Assembly: GCF_000157895.3 (NCBI RefSeq)
Contig: NC_022663.1
Location: 1,488,001-1,552,000, forward strand
DNA from: Mycobacterium kansasii ATCC 12478
GTDB taxonomy: Bacteria; Actinomycetota; Actinomycetes; Mycobacteriales; Mycobacteriaceae
Reading direction: 5' to 3'
DNA: 64,000 bases
Below the pieces are notes generated by a model. The model had not been told where the DNA came from, searched no databases, and was given only the letters and a program-made list of their open reading frames with translations. Shown here in pieces: positions 16,842-25,978 of this stretch. The translations under genes were made by a program, and so were the position numbers. The first letter of the stretch is position 1; the number at the start of each line of letters is the position of its first letter.

Positions 16842-18230
16842 TTATGACACCGGCGGTCGCCGGTGCGCCCACGGCCGGGCGGCTTCGATCTGCGCCGACA
16901 GCGACAGCAGGGTCGCCTCGTCATAGGGCCGGCCGACGAGTTGCACCGACATCGGCATGCCGTCGTCGTCGAAGTCCCACGGCACCACGGCGGCGGGCTG
17001 GCCGGTCAGATTCCAGACCTGTTGGTAGGGCACCCGTTGGGCCACCAGCAGCAGCGTCGACACCGCTCCCCGGCGCTGATAGGCGCCGATCCTCGGTGGG
17101 CCGGCCGCCGTACCCGGGGTGACGACGACGTCCACGTCGTCGAAGATCGACTGGATCCGGCTGCTGAGCGCGGCTTCCGCGGCGCGCAGCGCCGCCATCC
17201 GGCGGTCCGAGAAGAACGACCCCATCCGGGCGATGTTGCGGGTGCGCGCTTCCAGACGTTCCGGGTGAGCCTGCGCGTCGGCGTCGTCGCTGATACCGCG
17301 CAGATAGCGGGGGAAAAAGTTGGCGTACAGCGCGGCCGGATAGTCGGGGTCGCGAATGATCACGTCGTGGCCGAGATCGTGCAGCAATGCCCCCGCCTGG
17401 TCGACCGCTGCCAGTTGCGCTTTGCCAACCCGGACCGGAAGCGGCGTAGGAACCTTGGTGCTCAAGGCAATTCGCAGCCGTCCCGGCTCGCGTGCGGCGG
17501 CCCCCACGAATTCGCCCTCGGGACCCGGCACCGCGGTCGTCACGTCGAGCAGCAGCGCGGCGTCCCGCACCGTACGCGTAATCGGGCCGTTGACGCTGAG
17601 CCCGTACCACGCGTCGTCGTGCGGCTCCAACGAGATCCGGTCACGTTGCGGCTTCAGCCCGAACACTCCACACCAGGTCGACGGGATCCGGATCGACCCG
17701 CCGCCGTCGGATCCGAACGCCACCGGTGCCAACCCGGCAGCGACCGCGGCGGCACTGCCGCCACTGCTGCCACCGGGAGTCCGGGAGGGGTTCCACGGGT
17801 TGCGGGTCGCACCGAAGGTCAGCGACTCGGTGTAGGGCATCATCATCAGCTCGGGCACATTGGTCTTGCCGATGACGACGGCACCCGCGGCGCGCAGCCG
17901 GCGCACCAGCTCCGCATCGGCCGTCACCGCCGGACCGTGCCCGCCGCCGCCGTATGTCGTCACCTCTCCGGCGAGGTCCACATCGTCCTTGACCGCGATC
18001 GGTACGCCGAGCAGCGGCAGCCGCTCGCCGGCGTCGAGGCGCTGCTGGGCCACCTCGGCCTCCTCGCGCGCGCCGTCGTAGCGCACCACTCGGTAGGCGC
18101 GCAACTGGCTGTCCAGCCGCTCGATTCGTTCCAGATAGACCTCGAGAAGCACCGGTGCGGTGATCTCACCGTCTGCCAGCATTTGCGCCTGCTCCGCCGC
18201 GCCGACGAAGGCGAGATCGTTAGGGTCCAC
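16842..18230 (-). CDS. amiB2: AmiB2, amidase signature family enzyme
   Basis: 462 aa from GTG 18230, identical in length to M. tuberculosis AmiB2 and starting at the same place (VDPNDLAF). Amidase-signature features: catalytic Lys in IAVKDDVDLAG, Gly/Ser-rich GGSSGGSAAA with the cis-Ser, and nucleophile Ser in DGGGSIRIP. Cytoplasmic hydrolase of carboxamides to carboxylate and ammonia; the physiological substrate is unknown. The adenylyl cyclase follows with a 20-base gap. It is divergent from the HIT gene, with 108 bases between starts. Confidence 0.92.
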   Translation of the reverse strand: MDPNDLAFVGAAEQAQMLADGEITAPVLLEVYLERIERLDSQLRAYRVVRYDGAREEAEVAQQRLDAGERLPLLGVPIAVKDDVDLAGEVTTYGGGGHGPAVTADAELVRRLRAAGAVVIGKTNVPELMMMPYTESLTFGATRNPWNPSRTPGGSSGGSAAAVAAGLAPVAFGSDGGGSIRIPSTWCGVFGLKPQRDRISLEPHDDAWYGLSVNGPITRTVRDAALLLDVTTAVPGPEGEFVGAAAREPGRLRIALSTKVPTPLPVRVGKAQLAAVDQAGALLHDLGHDVIIRDPDYPAALYANFFPRYLRGISDDADAQAHPERLEARTRNIARMGSFFSDRRMAALRAAEAALSSRIQSIFDDVDVVVTPGTAAGPPRIGAYQRRGAVSTLLLVAQRVPYQQVWNLTGQPAAVVPWDFDDDGMPMSVQLVGRPYDEATLLSLSAQIEAARPWAHRRPPVS

Positions 18231-18338
18231 TGCCGCAGCGTATCCCGCTCGATCGGGCGGTTCCAGGTGCTCCCCCAAGCGTCGCCGGCTGCGGGTCCGT
18301 CCGGAAGGATCGGCGTCGGGCGCAGTACCGTGGGCCCT

Positions 18339-18767
18339 ATGCCCTGCGTGTTCTGTGCGATAGTCGCCGGTGAAGCCCCAGCCATTCCGATCTACGAAGA
18401 CGACGGCTATCTGGCCATCCTCGACATCCGCCCATTCAGCCGCGGCCACACCCTGGTACTACCCAAACGACACACCGTGGACATCACCGACACCCCGCCG
18501 GACACGCTGGCCGACATGGTCACGATCGGCCAGCGGATCGCCAAGGCCGCCCGCGCGACGGAATTGGCCGACGCTACCAACATCGCGATCAACGACGGCA
18601 GCGCCGCCTTCCAGACGGTGTTCCACATTCACCTGCACGTGCTACCGCGGCGCAACGGCGACAAGCTGGCGCTTGCCAAGGCGATGGTGCTACGCCGCGA
18701 CCCGGACCGTGAGGCCACCGGGCGAATGCTGCGCGAGGCGCTGGCCCGGATCGACACGAGCCAGTAA
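18339..18767 (+). CDS. HIT-family nucleotide hydrolase/transferase (Rv1262c homologue)
   Basis: 142 aa. Contains the zinc-type CVFC pair at the N-terminus, the strand LPKRHTVDI and the histidine triad HIHLHVLPR with the catalytic central histidine. HIT hydrolases split nucleotide-phosphoramidates or dinucleotides. ATG 18339 lacks a strong ribosome site. The Ddn-like gene follows after nine bases, suggesting co-transcription. Arrangement as in M. tuberculosis Rv1261c-Rv1262c. Confidence 0.92.
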   Translation: MPCVFCAIVAGEAPAIPIYEDDGYLAILDIRPFSRGHTLVLPKRHTVDITDTPPDTLADMVTIGQRIAKAARATELADATNIAINDGSAAFQTVFHIHLHVLPRRNGDKLALAKAMVLRRDPDREATGRMLREALARIDTSQ

Positions 18768-18776
18768 GGCTGGACC

Positions 18777-19241
18777 ATGAGCAATCTCACGCCGTTCGAG
18801 CGACTAGTCGGCGCGCCGCTGTTGCGACTGCATGACACGGTCTACCAGAAGACCAATGGGCGCATCGGGCACCGCATCCCGGGTGTTCCACCTTGCCTGC
18901 TGCTGCACACCGTTGGCGCCAAGACCGGCCAGCCGCGCACCACGTCGCTCGCCTACGCGCGCGACGGCGACTCGTATCTGATCGTCGCCTCCAACGGCGG
19001 AGCCGATCGCCACCCCGGCTGGTACCACAACCTGCGCAAGCATCCGCAATGCGAAATCAACCTCGGCCCACGGCGATTGGCGGTGACCGCACGACGGGTC
19101 ATCCCGGACGACGCGGACTACTCCCGGATGTGGCAGCTGGCCAACAAGAACACCGCGAATCGATACACCGTTTACCAGCGCCGGACGCCGCGGCCCATCC
19201 CGATCTTTGCGTTGACCCCGGCCCGGCAAACGCGGTCGTAG
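18777..19241 (+). CDS. Deazaflavin (F420)-dependent nitroreductase-family protein (Rv1261c homologue)
   Basis: 154 aa, split-barrel protein of the Ddn family. Visible signatures: LLLHTVGAKTGQPRTTSLAY, YLIVASNGGADRHPGWYHNL and the Arg/Tyr-rich end. The family binds F420H2 and reduces quinones or nitro compounds; Ddn activates pretomanid, but activity of this paralogue is not established. ATG 18777 has AAGGCTGG upstream. No signal peptide. It probably shares a transcript with the HIT gene. Confidence 0.9.
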   Translation: MSNLTPFERLVGAPLLRLHDTVYQKTNGRIGHRIPGVPPCLLLHTVGAKTGQPRTTSLAYARDGDSYLIVASNGGADRHPGWYHNLRKHPQCEINLGPRRLAVTARRVIPDDADYSRMWQLANKNTANRYTVYQRRTPRPIPIFALTPARQTRS

Positions 19242-19339
19242 TCAAGCCGGACCGGTCGTAACGGATTATCCTGCGCTAGAGCGCGCGGTGAAGCTGCCAG
19301 TTGTCACCGGCAATGGGGTGCGAAGCGACTGGAGCGGCT

Positions 19340-22300
19340 ATGAAACGCGGCACGCCCAATCCGGGGGGGCGCTTCGGACTGCCGGCGCGCGCTGGTTGGC
19401 TTGTTGGCGGCGGATACGCCATCGCTGTGGCGCTGACCGCGGCAGTATCGATCGGGGGCTGGCCGGGAGCCTACCCGGCTCGGCCGGCCAACCAGCTTGT
19501 GCCGGTGTTGTCGTTGCTTTTCACCGCGGGATGTGCCGGCAACGCGACCCGTTGCGCGGCCGCCGGGCGACGCAGATGGGGATGGCTGGCGCTGACAACG
19601 GCGCTGGCGGGGTGGGCGATCGGTGAGGTCATCTGCGCACTGTTCGAGGCGTGCCCGCCGCTCGATCACGCCGCACACCCGACGGCGGCTGAGACGGCGC
19701 TGCTGTGGTATCCCGTCGGAGCCACGGCGTCGTTGCTGCTGCTGTCCGAGTCCGTTCGCCGGGTGCCTTGGCGGCTGATCCTCGACGGTGTCATCGTCGC
19801 GACGTCGTTGTTCGTGGCCACGTGGGTATTCATCCTCAACACCGTGGTACGCGACGCCAGCAGCTCGCGGGCCGTGATTTTCACCCATGTCCTCGCCGAT
19901 GTCGTCGTCATGACGGCTGCGATTCTGGTGTTGTCGCGAACCCTCTCCGGGGGGCGGCCCAGCCTGAGCCTGTTAGCCGCCGGGATCACCGTTATCGGCG
20001 GCGCCGACATCGTGATCGTGTTCCAGACCGGGATCGGCAGCTATCACACCGGTGAGCTGGTCGACCTGCCCCGAGTCGCCGGCCTGGGACTGGTGGCGCT
20101 GGCCGCGCTGGCCAGTCTCAGGGAATCCTCGACCGCCGTTTCGGACGAGGCGAGCGAGACGGGTGCGGAGGTCACGTCCCGGATCCGGCTGTGGTTGCCG
20201 TACCTACCGCTGGTGCTGGCCGCGGCGATCGGCCTGGGCCACCTCATGGACCAGGTGCGGCGGTGGCCGTTCCTGTTCGCCGCACTCGGCATTCTGGTGG
20301 CTGCGGCGCTGGCCCGCCAGCTCGTCGTCCTGGTCGAGAACCAGGCTTTGCTGGCCGAGGTGGCGCAGGAGGCGTTTCGCGACAGCCTGACCGGTCTGGC
20401 CAATCGGACCCGGTTCCTCAACCGATTGGAACGAGCCATCGCCGCTCGGGACCAGCGCCCGACGCCGATCGCGGTGTTATGCCTCGACCTGGACAACTTC
20501 AAGCAGGTCAACGACGCCCTGGGTCATCCGGCCGGCGACGAGCTTCTCGTTCGGGTCGCCGGCCTGCTGACCGCTTCCCTGGACGAAACGGCGACCATCG
20601 CCCGGCTGGGCGGGGACGAGTTCGCGGTGCTCATCGAAGGCTCCGTCGAGGAGACACAAGCCGCGGCGCATCGGGTACTCGACGCATTCGACGCGGCGAT
20701 CGTCATCGACGGCGTTCCGGTCACGGTACGTCCCAGCATCGGGTATACGGTCGCCACCGCGGGATCGAGCTGTACCGTCGACGAGCTTCTCCGGCATGCC
20801 GACCTGGCCATGTATGCCGCCAAACGCGAAGGCGGCGAACGGATCCGCAGTTTCGTGCCTGATGCGCCCTTCCCCGACGCGCACGCACGGCATCCCAATG
20901 CGCCGGTATCGACCATCCGGGCCACCCCGGAAGCCACCCCGTCAGCCGCCCCGGGAAACGCCTCCGCCCGCGGGGCCGGCGCGGACACGTGCCGTCCTTC
21001 CGAGCCTGCACAGGACAAGACGGCACCGCTGCTGCGGCGGTTGGCCGGCAACGCGGCGGCAACACCGGCCCAACGGGACCGTCCGCCGCGCCGCAGAGTC
21101 TGGTGGCCGCCCGTGGGCGTCCGGATTGCCCTGGCGCTACTGACAATCGGCGTCGCCGTTTACACCGCGCTCACCGTGCATGGCGGTCACAGGGTCTTCG
21201 CCGAATCCTGGTATCCGGCGCTGACCCTGCTGGCGGCTGCGGTGATTGCCGCTCGCGCCTATCACGTTGCCGCCGGCCGGGTGGCTTGGTCGCTCATTGC
21301 GGCCGGACAAGCATGCTTAGCTTCGGGCGACATCGTCTACTGGCTGTGGGTGCCCGATGGTCAGTCGCCGTCCTTAGCGGATCCGCTCTACCTGGCGTTC
21401 TATCCGTTCGGCTACGCCGGGTTGCTGCTGCTCATGCGGGCGCGGCTGAAGAGGGTGCCGGTTGGGGTGCGCCTCGATTCCCTGATCTGTGGATTGGCCG
21501 GCGCCGCGGTTGCCGCCGCCCTGACCGCAGGGCCCATTCATGCGGCGGCGGCCCGCGCACCGGCCACGGTGCTGGTAGGCCTGGTCTATCCGTGGGGCGA
21601 TCTGGTCCTCCTGGCCCTTGCGGCGGGCATGCTGCCGATCCTGGGCTTGCGCAACGAGTTTCGCTGGATTCTGCTGGTCGCCGGGTTCACGCTGTTCGCC
21701 GCCGCCGACACCCTGTATCTCTTCGAAACCGCCGCCGGTTCGTACCGGATGGGAACCTGGTTCGATGCCCTGTGGCCCGCGTCTTCGCTACTGGTGGCGA
21801 TGGCCAGCTGGGCGCCCTGGTCGTCGGCGGGGCCCGCACCGAAGCGTGGACTCGGTTCGTACGCCGCGCCCGTGGCCTGCACCGTCGTGGCGCTGGGAGT
21901 CATTGTGCTGGGCCCGCACTCGCGGATCGCGGGCGCTTTGGCCGCGTTGAGCCTGATCGCGGTCGCGGCGCGGTTCTCGGTGGCTTTCCGCGACGTCAGC
22001 GCGCTGGCCGAAACCCACCAGCACGCCATGACCGACGAGTTGACAGCGCTGCCCAATCGGCGTTCGCTGGCGACAGCCCTGACCGCGCTGTCGGTCAACG
22101 CGCCGGACCTGGCGCCCAGAGCCCCAGCACGTCGAGCGCTGCTGTTGCTGCATCTCTCCGAGTTCGACGAGATCACCGGTTCGATCGGTCGTCACATGAC
22201 CGAGGAGTTGTTGTGCCGCATCGCGAATCGCTTGTCACAGTATGTGCGTCCGGAAGATCTGCTGGCGCGCACCGGTGACAACGAGTTCGCGATCCTACTG

Positions 22301-23326
22301 GGCGAAGGCGCGGATCTCATTGCCGCACGCGCCCAGGCGGGTCGGCTGCTCGATGCCTTCGGTGAACCGTTCCGGCTGGATCCGGTGACCGTGCAGGTCG
22401 ATGCCCGCATCGCCATTGCGCTCTACCCCGACCACTGTGACCATCCGCAGGAGCTGCTCAACCGCGCCGAGACGGCGATCCCGCACGCCAAAGGCGCCAA
22501 AAGCAAAGTCGTGGCCTACGACCCGGCGTTTGAGCTGTATCGCGACAGCGATCCCGCCCTCGTCGATGATCTACGCGCCGCGCTGTTGAACGGTAACGAA
22601 CTGACCTGTCACTATCAGCCCAAGGTCAACGCCGACGACGGTAGCGTCCACAGCGTCGAGGCACTGCTGCGCTGGCAGCACCCCAGCCGCGGAATGCTGC
22701 TTCCCGAGGAGTTCCTGCCCGCCGCCGAACGTGCCGGGCTGATGCGCAGGGTGGCCAACCGCACCCTCGATCTCGCGCTCGCCCAGCTCCGGTCCTGGCG
22801 TGACCAGGGCATGAATTTGACGGTCGCCGTTAACCTTTCGACGACAAATCTGCTTGACCTGGATCTGGAGGGCACGATCGAGGGGCTGTTGAAGGCCCAC
22901 GGCGTGCCCGCGGACGCTCTCATTGTCGAGATCACCGAAAGCACCCTCGCCGACTCGGTGCGGTCCCGTAATACCGTCGCGGCGTTGCAGCACCTAGGCG
23001 TTCGCATCTCGCTCGACGATTACGGCACCGGGTGGTCGTCGCTGGCACGCTTGCAGGACGTCTCGGTCGACGAACTCAAACTCGACCGGGTGTTCGTGGC
23101 GCGACTGGCCCTGGATCCGCGGTCGGTTGCGATCGTGCGGTCGACGGTGGCGCTGGCCCACAGCCTGGGAGCGGACCTGGTTGCCGAAGGAGTCGAAGAC
23201 GAGGTGACCTTGAGCGCGCTGCGGCGCTACGGCTGCACCATCACCCAGGGTTTCGTGCACAGTCCGCCGTTACCGGCGGACGAGGTGGTGCAGTGGATCA
23301 ACAGTCATGTGCCGGATCCGGCTTGA
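19340..23326 (+). CDS. Tandem membrane-sensor GGDEF / degenerate GGDEF / EAL protein
   Basis: 1328 aa from ATG 19340, which follows GGAG; TTG 19301 is an alternative. Order: membrane domain of about 7-8 helices (about 10-330), GGDEF domain with intact RLGGDEF (424-428), Pro/Ala-rich linker (about 510-600), a second similar multi-helix membrane domain (about 605-890), a second GGDEF domain with the motif replaced by TGDNEF (978-983), and a C-terminal EAL domain (EAL 1107-1109, then EITEST, DDYGTGWSS, LKLDRVF and AEGVED). The first GGDEF looks able to make cyclic-di-GMP, the EAL to degrade it, and the second GGDEF looks catalytically dead. No RxxD inhibitory site was seen. The membrane halves share the pattern YP-G-LLLL-R-RVP-LD, suggesting internal duplication. 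Not in the M. tuberculosis order here. Confidence 0.9.
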   Translation: MKRGTPNPGGRFGLPARAGWLVGGGYAIAVALTAAVSIGGWPGAYPARPANQLVPVLSLLFTAGCAGNATRCAAAGRRRWGWLALTTALAGWAIGEVICALFEACPPLDHAAHPTAAETALLWYPVGATASLLLLSESVRRVPWRLILDGVIVATSLFVATWVFILNTVVRDASSSRAVIFTHVLADVVVMTAAILVLSRTLSGGRPSLSLLAAGITVIGGADIVIVFQTGIGSYHTGELVDLPRVAGLGLVALAALASLRESSTAVSDEASETGAEVTSRIRLWLPYLPLVLAAAIGLGHLMDQVRRWPFLFAALGILVAAALARQLVVLVENQALLAEVAQEAFRDSLTGLANRTRFLNRLERAIAARDQRPTPIAVLCLDLDNFKQVNDALGHPAGDELLVRVAGLLTASLDETATIARLGGDEFAVLIEGSVEETQAAAHRVLDAFDAAIVIDGVPVTVRPSIGYTVATAGSSCTVDELLRHADLAMYAAKREGGERIRSFVPDAPFPDAHARHPNAPVSTIRATPEATPSAAPGNASARGAGADTCRPSEPAQDKTAPLLRRLAGNAAATPAQRDRPPRRRVWWPPVGVRIALALLTIGVAVYTALTVHGGHRVFAESWYPALTLLAAAVIAARAYHVAAGRVAWSLIAAGQACLASGDIVYWLWVPDGQSPSLADPLYLAFYPFGYAGLLLLMRARLKRVPVGVRLDSLICGLAGAAVAAALTAGPIHAAAARAPATVLVGLVYPWGDLVLLALAAGMLPILGLRNEFRWILLVAGFTLFAAADTLYLFETAAGSYRMGTWFDALWPASSLLVAMASWAPWSSAGPAPKRGLGSYAAPVACTVVALGVIVLGPHSRIAGALAALSLIAVAARFSVAFRDVSALAETHQHAMTDELTALPNRRSLATALTALSVNAPDLAPRAPARRALLLLHLSEFDEITGSIGRHMTEELLCRIANRLSQYVRPEDLLARTGDNEFAILLGEGADLIAARAQAGRLLDAFGEPFRLDPVTVQVDARIAIALYPDHCDHPQELLNRAETAIPHAKGAKSKVVAYDPAFELYRDSDPALVDDLRAALLNGNELTCHYQPKVNADDGSVHSVEALLRWQHPSRGMLLPEEFLPAAERAGLMRRVANRTLDLALAQLRSWRDQGMNLTVAVNLSTTNLLDLDLEGTIEGLLKAHGVPADALIVEITESTLADSVRSRNTVAALQHLGVRISLDDYGTGWSSLARLQDVSVDELKLDRVFVARLALDPRSVAIVRSTVALAHSLGADLVAEGVEDEVTLSALRRYGCTITQGFVHSPPLPADEVVQWINSHVPDPA

Positions 23327-23376
23327 CGCCCGCCGCGGCCGGCGAGCCGGTCGACCCGCAGCCAGCTCTCGTCGGC

Positions 23377-23655
23377 TCAGCAGCGGGTGCGCCACCGAGG
23401 TACCACCCGCGGCCGATGCCGCGATCGTGGTGAGCCGGCGGGCATCTCCCCAGCGATGGCGGGCCTTTCCACGATCGCGCTCGTGACCGGGCCGTCCGTG
23501 GCATCGTCATGGTCGGCAACCAGTCGCACGATCTGGTCGAGAGCTTCCTGCGGAGTGCTGGCCAATGACGACACGACCGGTATCTCGTTGCAGTGGGCCG
23601 CGTATTTGTCGTGTCCAGGTGACCAGACGACGCGGTAGCTATAGCGGTGAACCAT
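23377..23655 (-). pseudogene. HicB-family antitoxin-like protein, probably truncated or frameshifted
   Basis: The open frame gives 92 aa from the ATG at 23653-23655, with AAGGAG ten bases upstream. Residues 1-50 (HRYSYRVVWSPGHDKYAAHC, then EIPVVSSLASTPQEALDQI) look like the HicB N-terminal fold. The expected C-terminal DNA-binding part is missing: this frame ends in an Arg/Pro-rich tail, whereas the neighbouring frame reads ARRLTTIAASAAGGTSVAH followed by LLSRRELAAG, more like the lost helical end. No HicA toxin is adjacent. Convergent with the GGDEF-EAL gene. The family call is by pattern only. Confidence 0.5.
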
Positions 23656-23960
23656 ACGCAAAGGCTCCTTGTTCCGTCTTGGCTGGTGTCGGCGAGTCAC
23701 GGACTACCGGATACGGTCGAAGCTCACCGTTATTTGGAGGCAATGGGTTTGCGATGCAGCGCGGCTTGATCGACTACCGGGAGAAGGGGCTGGCGGACCG
23801 AACCCACCTAGCCGCCACAAAGTTTACCGGCGCCGGCGGAGACGTCTCGGGACCTCGACCGCGACACGTGCCACTGTGAGCGATCACACCCACAGCGCGG
23901 CGCATGGCGACCGGCGGTGTGGCCGATGTGCCGATCACGGCCGACGATTTCGCGGCAGGA
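23656..23960. other. Intergenic region
   Basis: About 305 bases between the HicB-like gene and the monooxygenase stop. A ribosome-like GGAGG is followed by ATG and only eight codons (near 23740). I see nothing else I can support. Confidence 0.4.
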
Positions 23961-25088
23961 TCAGCGCCGTTGGTAGTCCTCGAGCGTGAGCGAGTCCACG
24001 ACGCGTTCGAACTCTTCCTGAGGTATCGGTTCGCCACCCGGGATGTTGTCGCTGACCAGCCATTGGTTGCGCTCGACGTAACCGCTGAATTCGGCGTAGT
24101 AGTTGGCAAAGCCGCGCTGGTAGTCGGTGCCGGCGGCCGCGAGCTCACCGGCCAGGATATAGGCGCCCAGCAGGGCAACACTGGTCCCTTGTCCGGACAA
24201 CGGCGAACAGCAGTATGCCGCGTCGCCGACCAGCGCGACCCTGCCCTTGGACCAGCGGTCCATCACGACCTGCGACATCTCGTCGAAGTAGAAATCCGGC
24301 GCCGACTTCATGTAATGCAGCAGCTGCGCGCGAACCCAGCCGTCGGTGGCCATCCGACGTTCCAGCTCGGCGAATTGAGCCTCTTTGTCGCGATAATCGA
24401 TCCGCAGATCCGGGTCCATGAATCCCAGTGCGGCGCGGGCCTCGGTGTTGCCCCGCGCGCTGTAGACCCCGGCCATGGTGGCGTCCCCGTAATGCCACTT
24501 CTGCCAATAGTCGAGCTCCAGAAAGTTGGGCACGGTGAAAATCGCCGCGAAAGTGCCCAGCCTCTTGATGAATTGCTCCTCGGGACCGAAAACCAGCCGG
24601 CGCACGTTGGAATGCAATCCGTCTGCGCCGATCACGAAGTCGAAGCTGCGGGCATCGGCGCGCTCGAAGGCCACCGCGACCGAGGCGCCGTCGTCGTCCA
24701 ACGCGGTGATGCTGTCGCCGAAGAGGTACTCGGTCCCCGGTTGGGTTGCGCCGTAGAGCAATTCGATGAGATCGTCGCGCAGCAGCTCGATATTGGGATT
24801 GTCGATGGGGCCGCCGGTCGGTGTCGATTCGGTGTCCCGGGACAACTCGTTGCCGTCACGATCGACCACCGAGGCGCCGCGGATGCCAGTCTTGCACGCC
24901 TGCGCTGCGGCCAGCAGCCCCATGCGGTCCAGCACCGTCAGCGCCGGACCGCGGACATCGATCGCCTGGCCGCCCGGCCGCAGCCCGGCGTGGCGTTCCA
25001 CCACTGTGACCGAATAGCCTTGCTGCCCAAGCCAGTACGCAACCGCAGTACCGGCCACACTGGCACCGGAAACCAGAACTGTTCGCAC
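23961..25088 (-). CDS. FAD-dependent monooxygenase (Rv1260 homologue)
   Basis: 375 aa, GTG start (complement of 25086-25088) two bases after the UdgB stop. N-terminal dinucleotide motif GASVAGTAVAYWLGQQG, then the acidic end of strand 2 (VVERH), the FVIGADGLHSNVRR motif and RVALVGDAAYCCSPLSGQG, which place it in the UbiH/PHBH-like class A flavin hydroxylases. Substrate unknown. Co-oriented and closely spaced with udgB, as Rv1259-Rv1260 in M. tuberculosis, so an operon is likely. Confidence 0.9.
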   Translation of the reverse strand: MRTVLVSGASVAGTAVAYWLGQQGYSVTVVERHAGLRPGGQAIDVRGPALTVLDRMGLLAAAQACKTGIRGASVVDRDGNELSRDTESTPTGGPIDNPNIELLRDDLIELLYGATQPGTEYLFGDSITALDDDGASVAVAFERADARSFDFVIGADGLHSNVRRLVFGPEEQFIKRLGTFAAIFTVPNFLELDYWQKWHYGDATMAGVYSARGNTEARAALGFMDPDLRIDYRDKEAQFAELERRMATDGWVRAQLLHYMKSAPDFYFDEMSQVVMDRWSKGRVALVGDAAYCCSPLSGQGTSVALLGAYILAGELAAAGTDYQRGFANYYAEFSGYVERNQWLVSDNIPGGEPIPQEEFERVVDSLTLEDYQRR

Positions 25089-25090
25089 CC

Positions 25091-25897
25091 TTACTCAATT
25101 CCTGCCAGAGTCTTGGCGTCGCGGATTACGTCGTCGAGCATTTCCGGAGTCAACTTACCGGTGAACATGTTCTGCTGGCTCGGGTGGTAGCACCCGAGCA
25201 ATCGCAGTCTCGACCCCACCTCGGCCACAACACCATGACCGAACCGCGGCTTGGGCTTGGCGAGCGCGCCAGACATCCGCAACGCGACCTGCCAGGCGAA
25301 CCCCCCCAGGGCAACGATCACCCGGACGTCGTCGGCAACCAGCCGCCACTCGGTGTCCAGCCAGGGCGAGCAGGCCAACCGCTCGGCCGGGGTGGGCGCG
25401 TTGGCCGGCGGCGCGCATCGCACCGGCGCGACGATCCGAATCTGATTGGCGCGCAAGCCGTCCGCGGAGTCGACGCTGGTCGGTTGGTTCACCAGGCCGG
25501 CGCGGTACAGCGCCGCATACAGCTGATCTCCGGACCGGTCGCCGGTGAACATGCGCCCGGTCCGGTTGGCCCCGTGCGCGGCCGGGGCCAGGCCGACGAT
25601 CAACAGCCGCGGCCGCTCCGACCCCCAGCCCGGGACCGGCCGTCCCCAATAGGGCTGATCGGCGAAGGCCCGGCGTTTGCCGGCGGCGACGTGTTCCCGC
25701 CAGCCCACCAGTCGGGGACAGGCCCGGCAGACGCTGACCAGGGCATCGAGTTCGCGAATCGAGCGTGCCGCGCCGGCCAGTTGCACGACTTGTGCGGCAT
25801 CGGCCGCCACCGGGGTCTGCGGTGTCGCCGGATCGCCCGGCCAGCCGGTGCCGGGATCGACCGGAGACCCGAATGCCCGGCCGGTATTCGGATGCAT
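25091..25897 (-). CDS. udgB: UdgB, family 5 uracil-DNA glycosylase
   Basis: 268 aa from the ATG at 25895-25897 (MHPNTGRAFGSPV, as in Rv1259). Cysteines for a [4Fe-4S] cluster: VCRACPR near the N-terminus, then VRCAPP and ACSPW. Active-site segment GLAPAAHGANRTGRMFTGD and C-terminal CYHPSQQNMFTG. It removes uracil, and in this family also hypoxanthine and ethenocytosine, from DNA, important in a GC-rich genome prone to cytosine deamination. Start context is weak; GTG 25918 is an alternative. Confidence 0.93.
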   Translation of the reverse strand: MHPNTGRAFGSPVDPGTGWPGDPATPQTPVAADAAQVVQLAGAARSIRELDALVSVCRACPRLVGWREHVAAGKRRAFADQPYWGRPVPGWGSERPRLLIVGLAPAAHGANRTGRMFTGDRSGDQLYAALYRAGLVNQPTSVDSADGLRANQIRIVAPVRCAPPANAPTPAERLACSPWLDTEWRLVADDVRVIVALGGFAWQVALRMSGALAKPKPRFGHGVVAEVGSRLRLLGCYHPSQQNMFTGKLTPEMLDDVIRDAKTLAGIE

Positions 25898-25978
25898 GAG
25901 CACACCAACATCGTGCACGGCGGGCGAAATTCAGTGGTCCCCGATACGGCTATGGCGTTAGATTCAGCCGCGATACCC

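Noticed and set aside
16863..18338. Plus-strand frame open upstream of the HIT gene, over 1.4 kb
   Set aside because: It is the mirror of amiB2; the HIT family start is at 18339.
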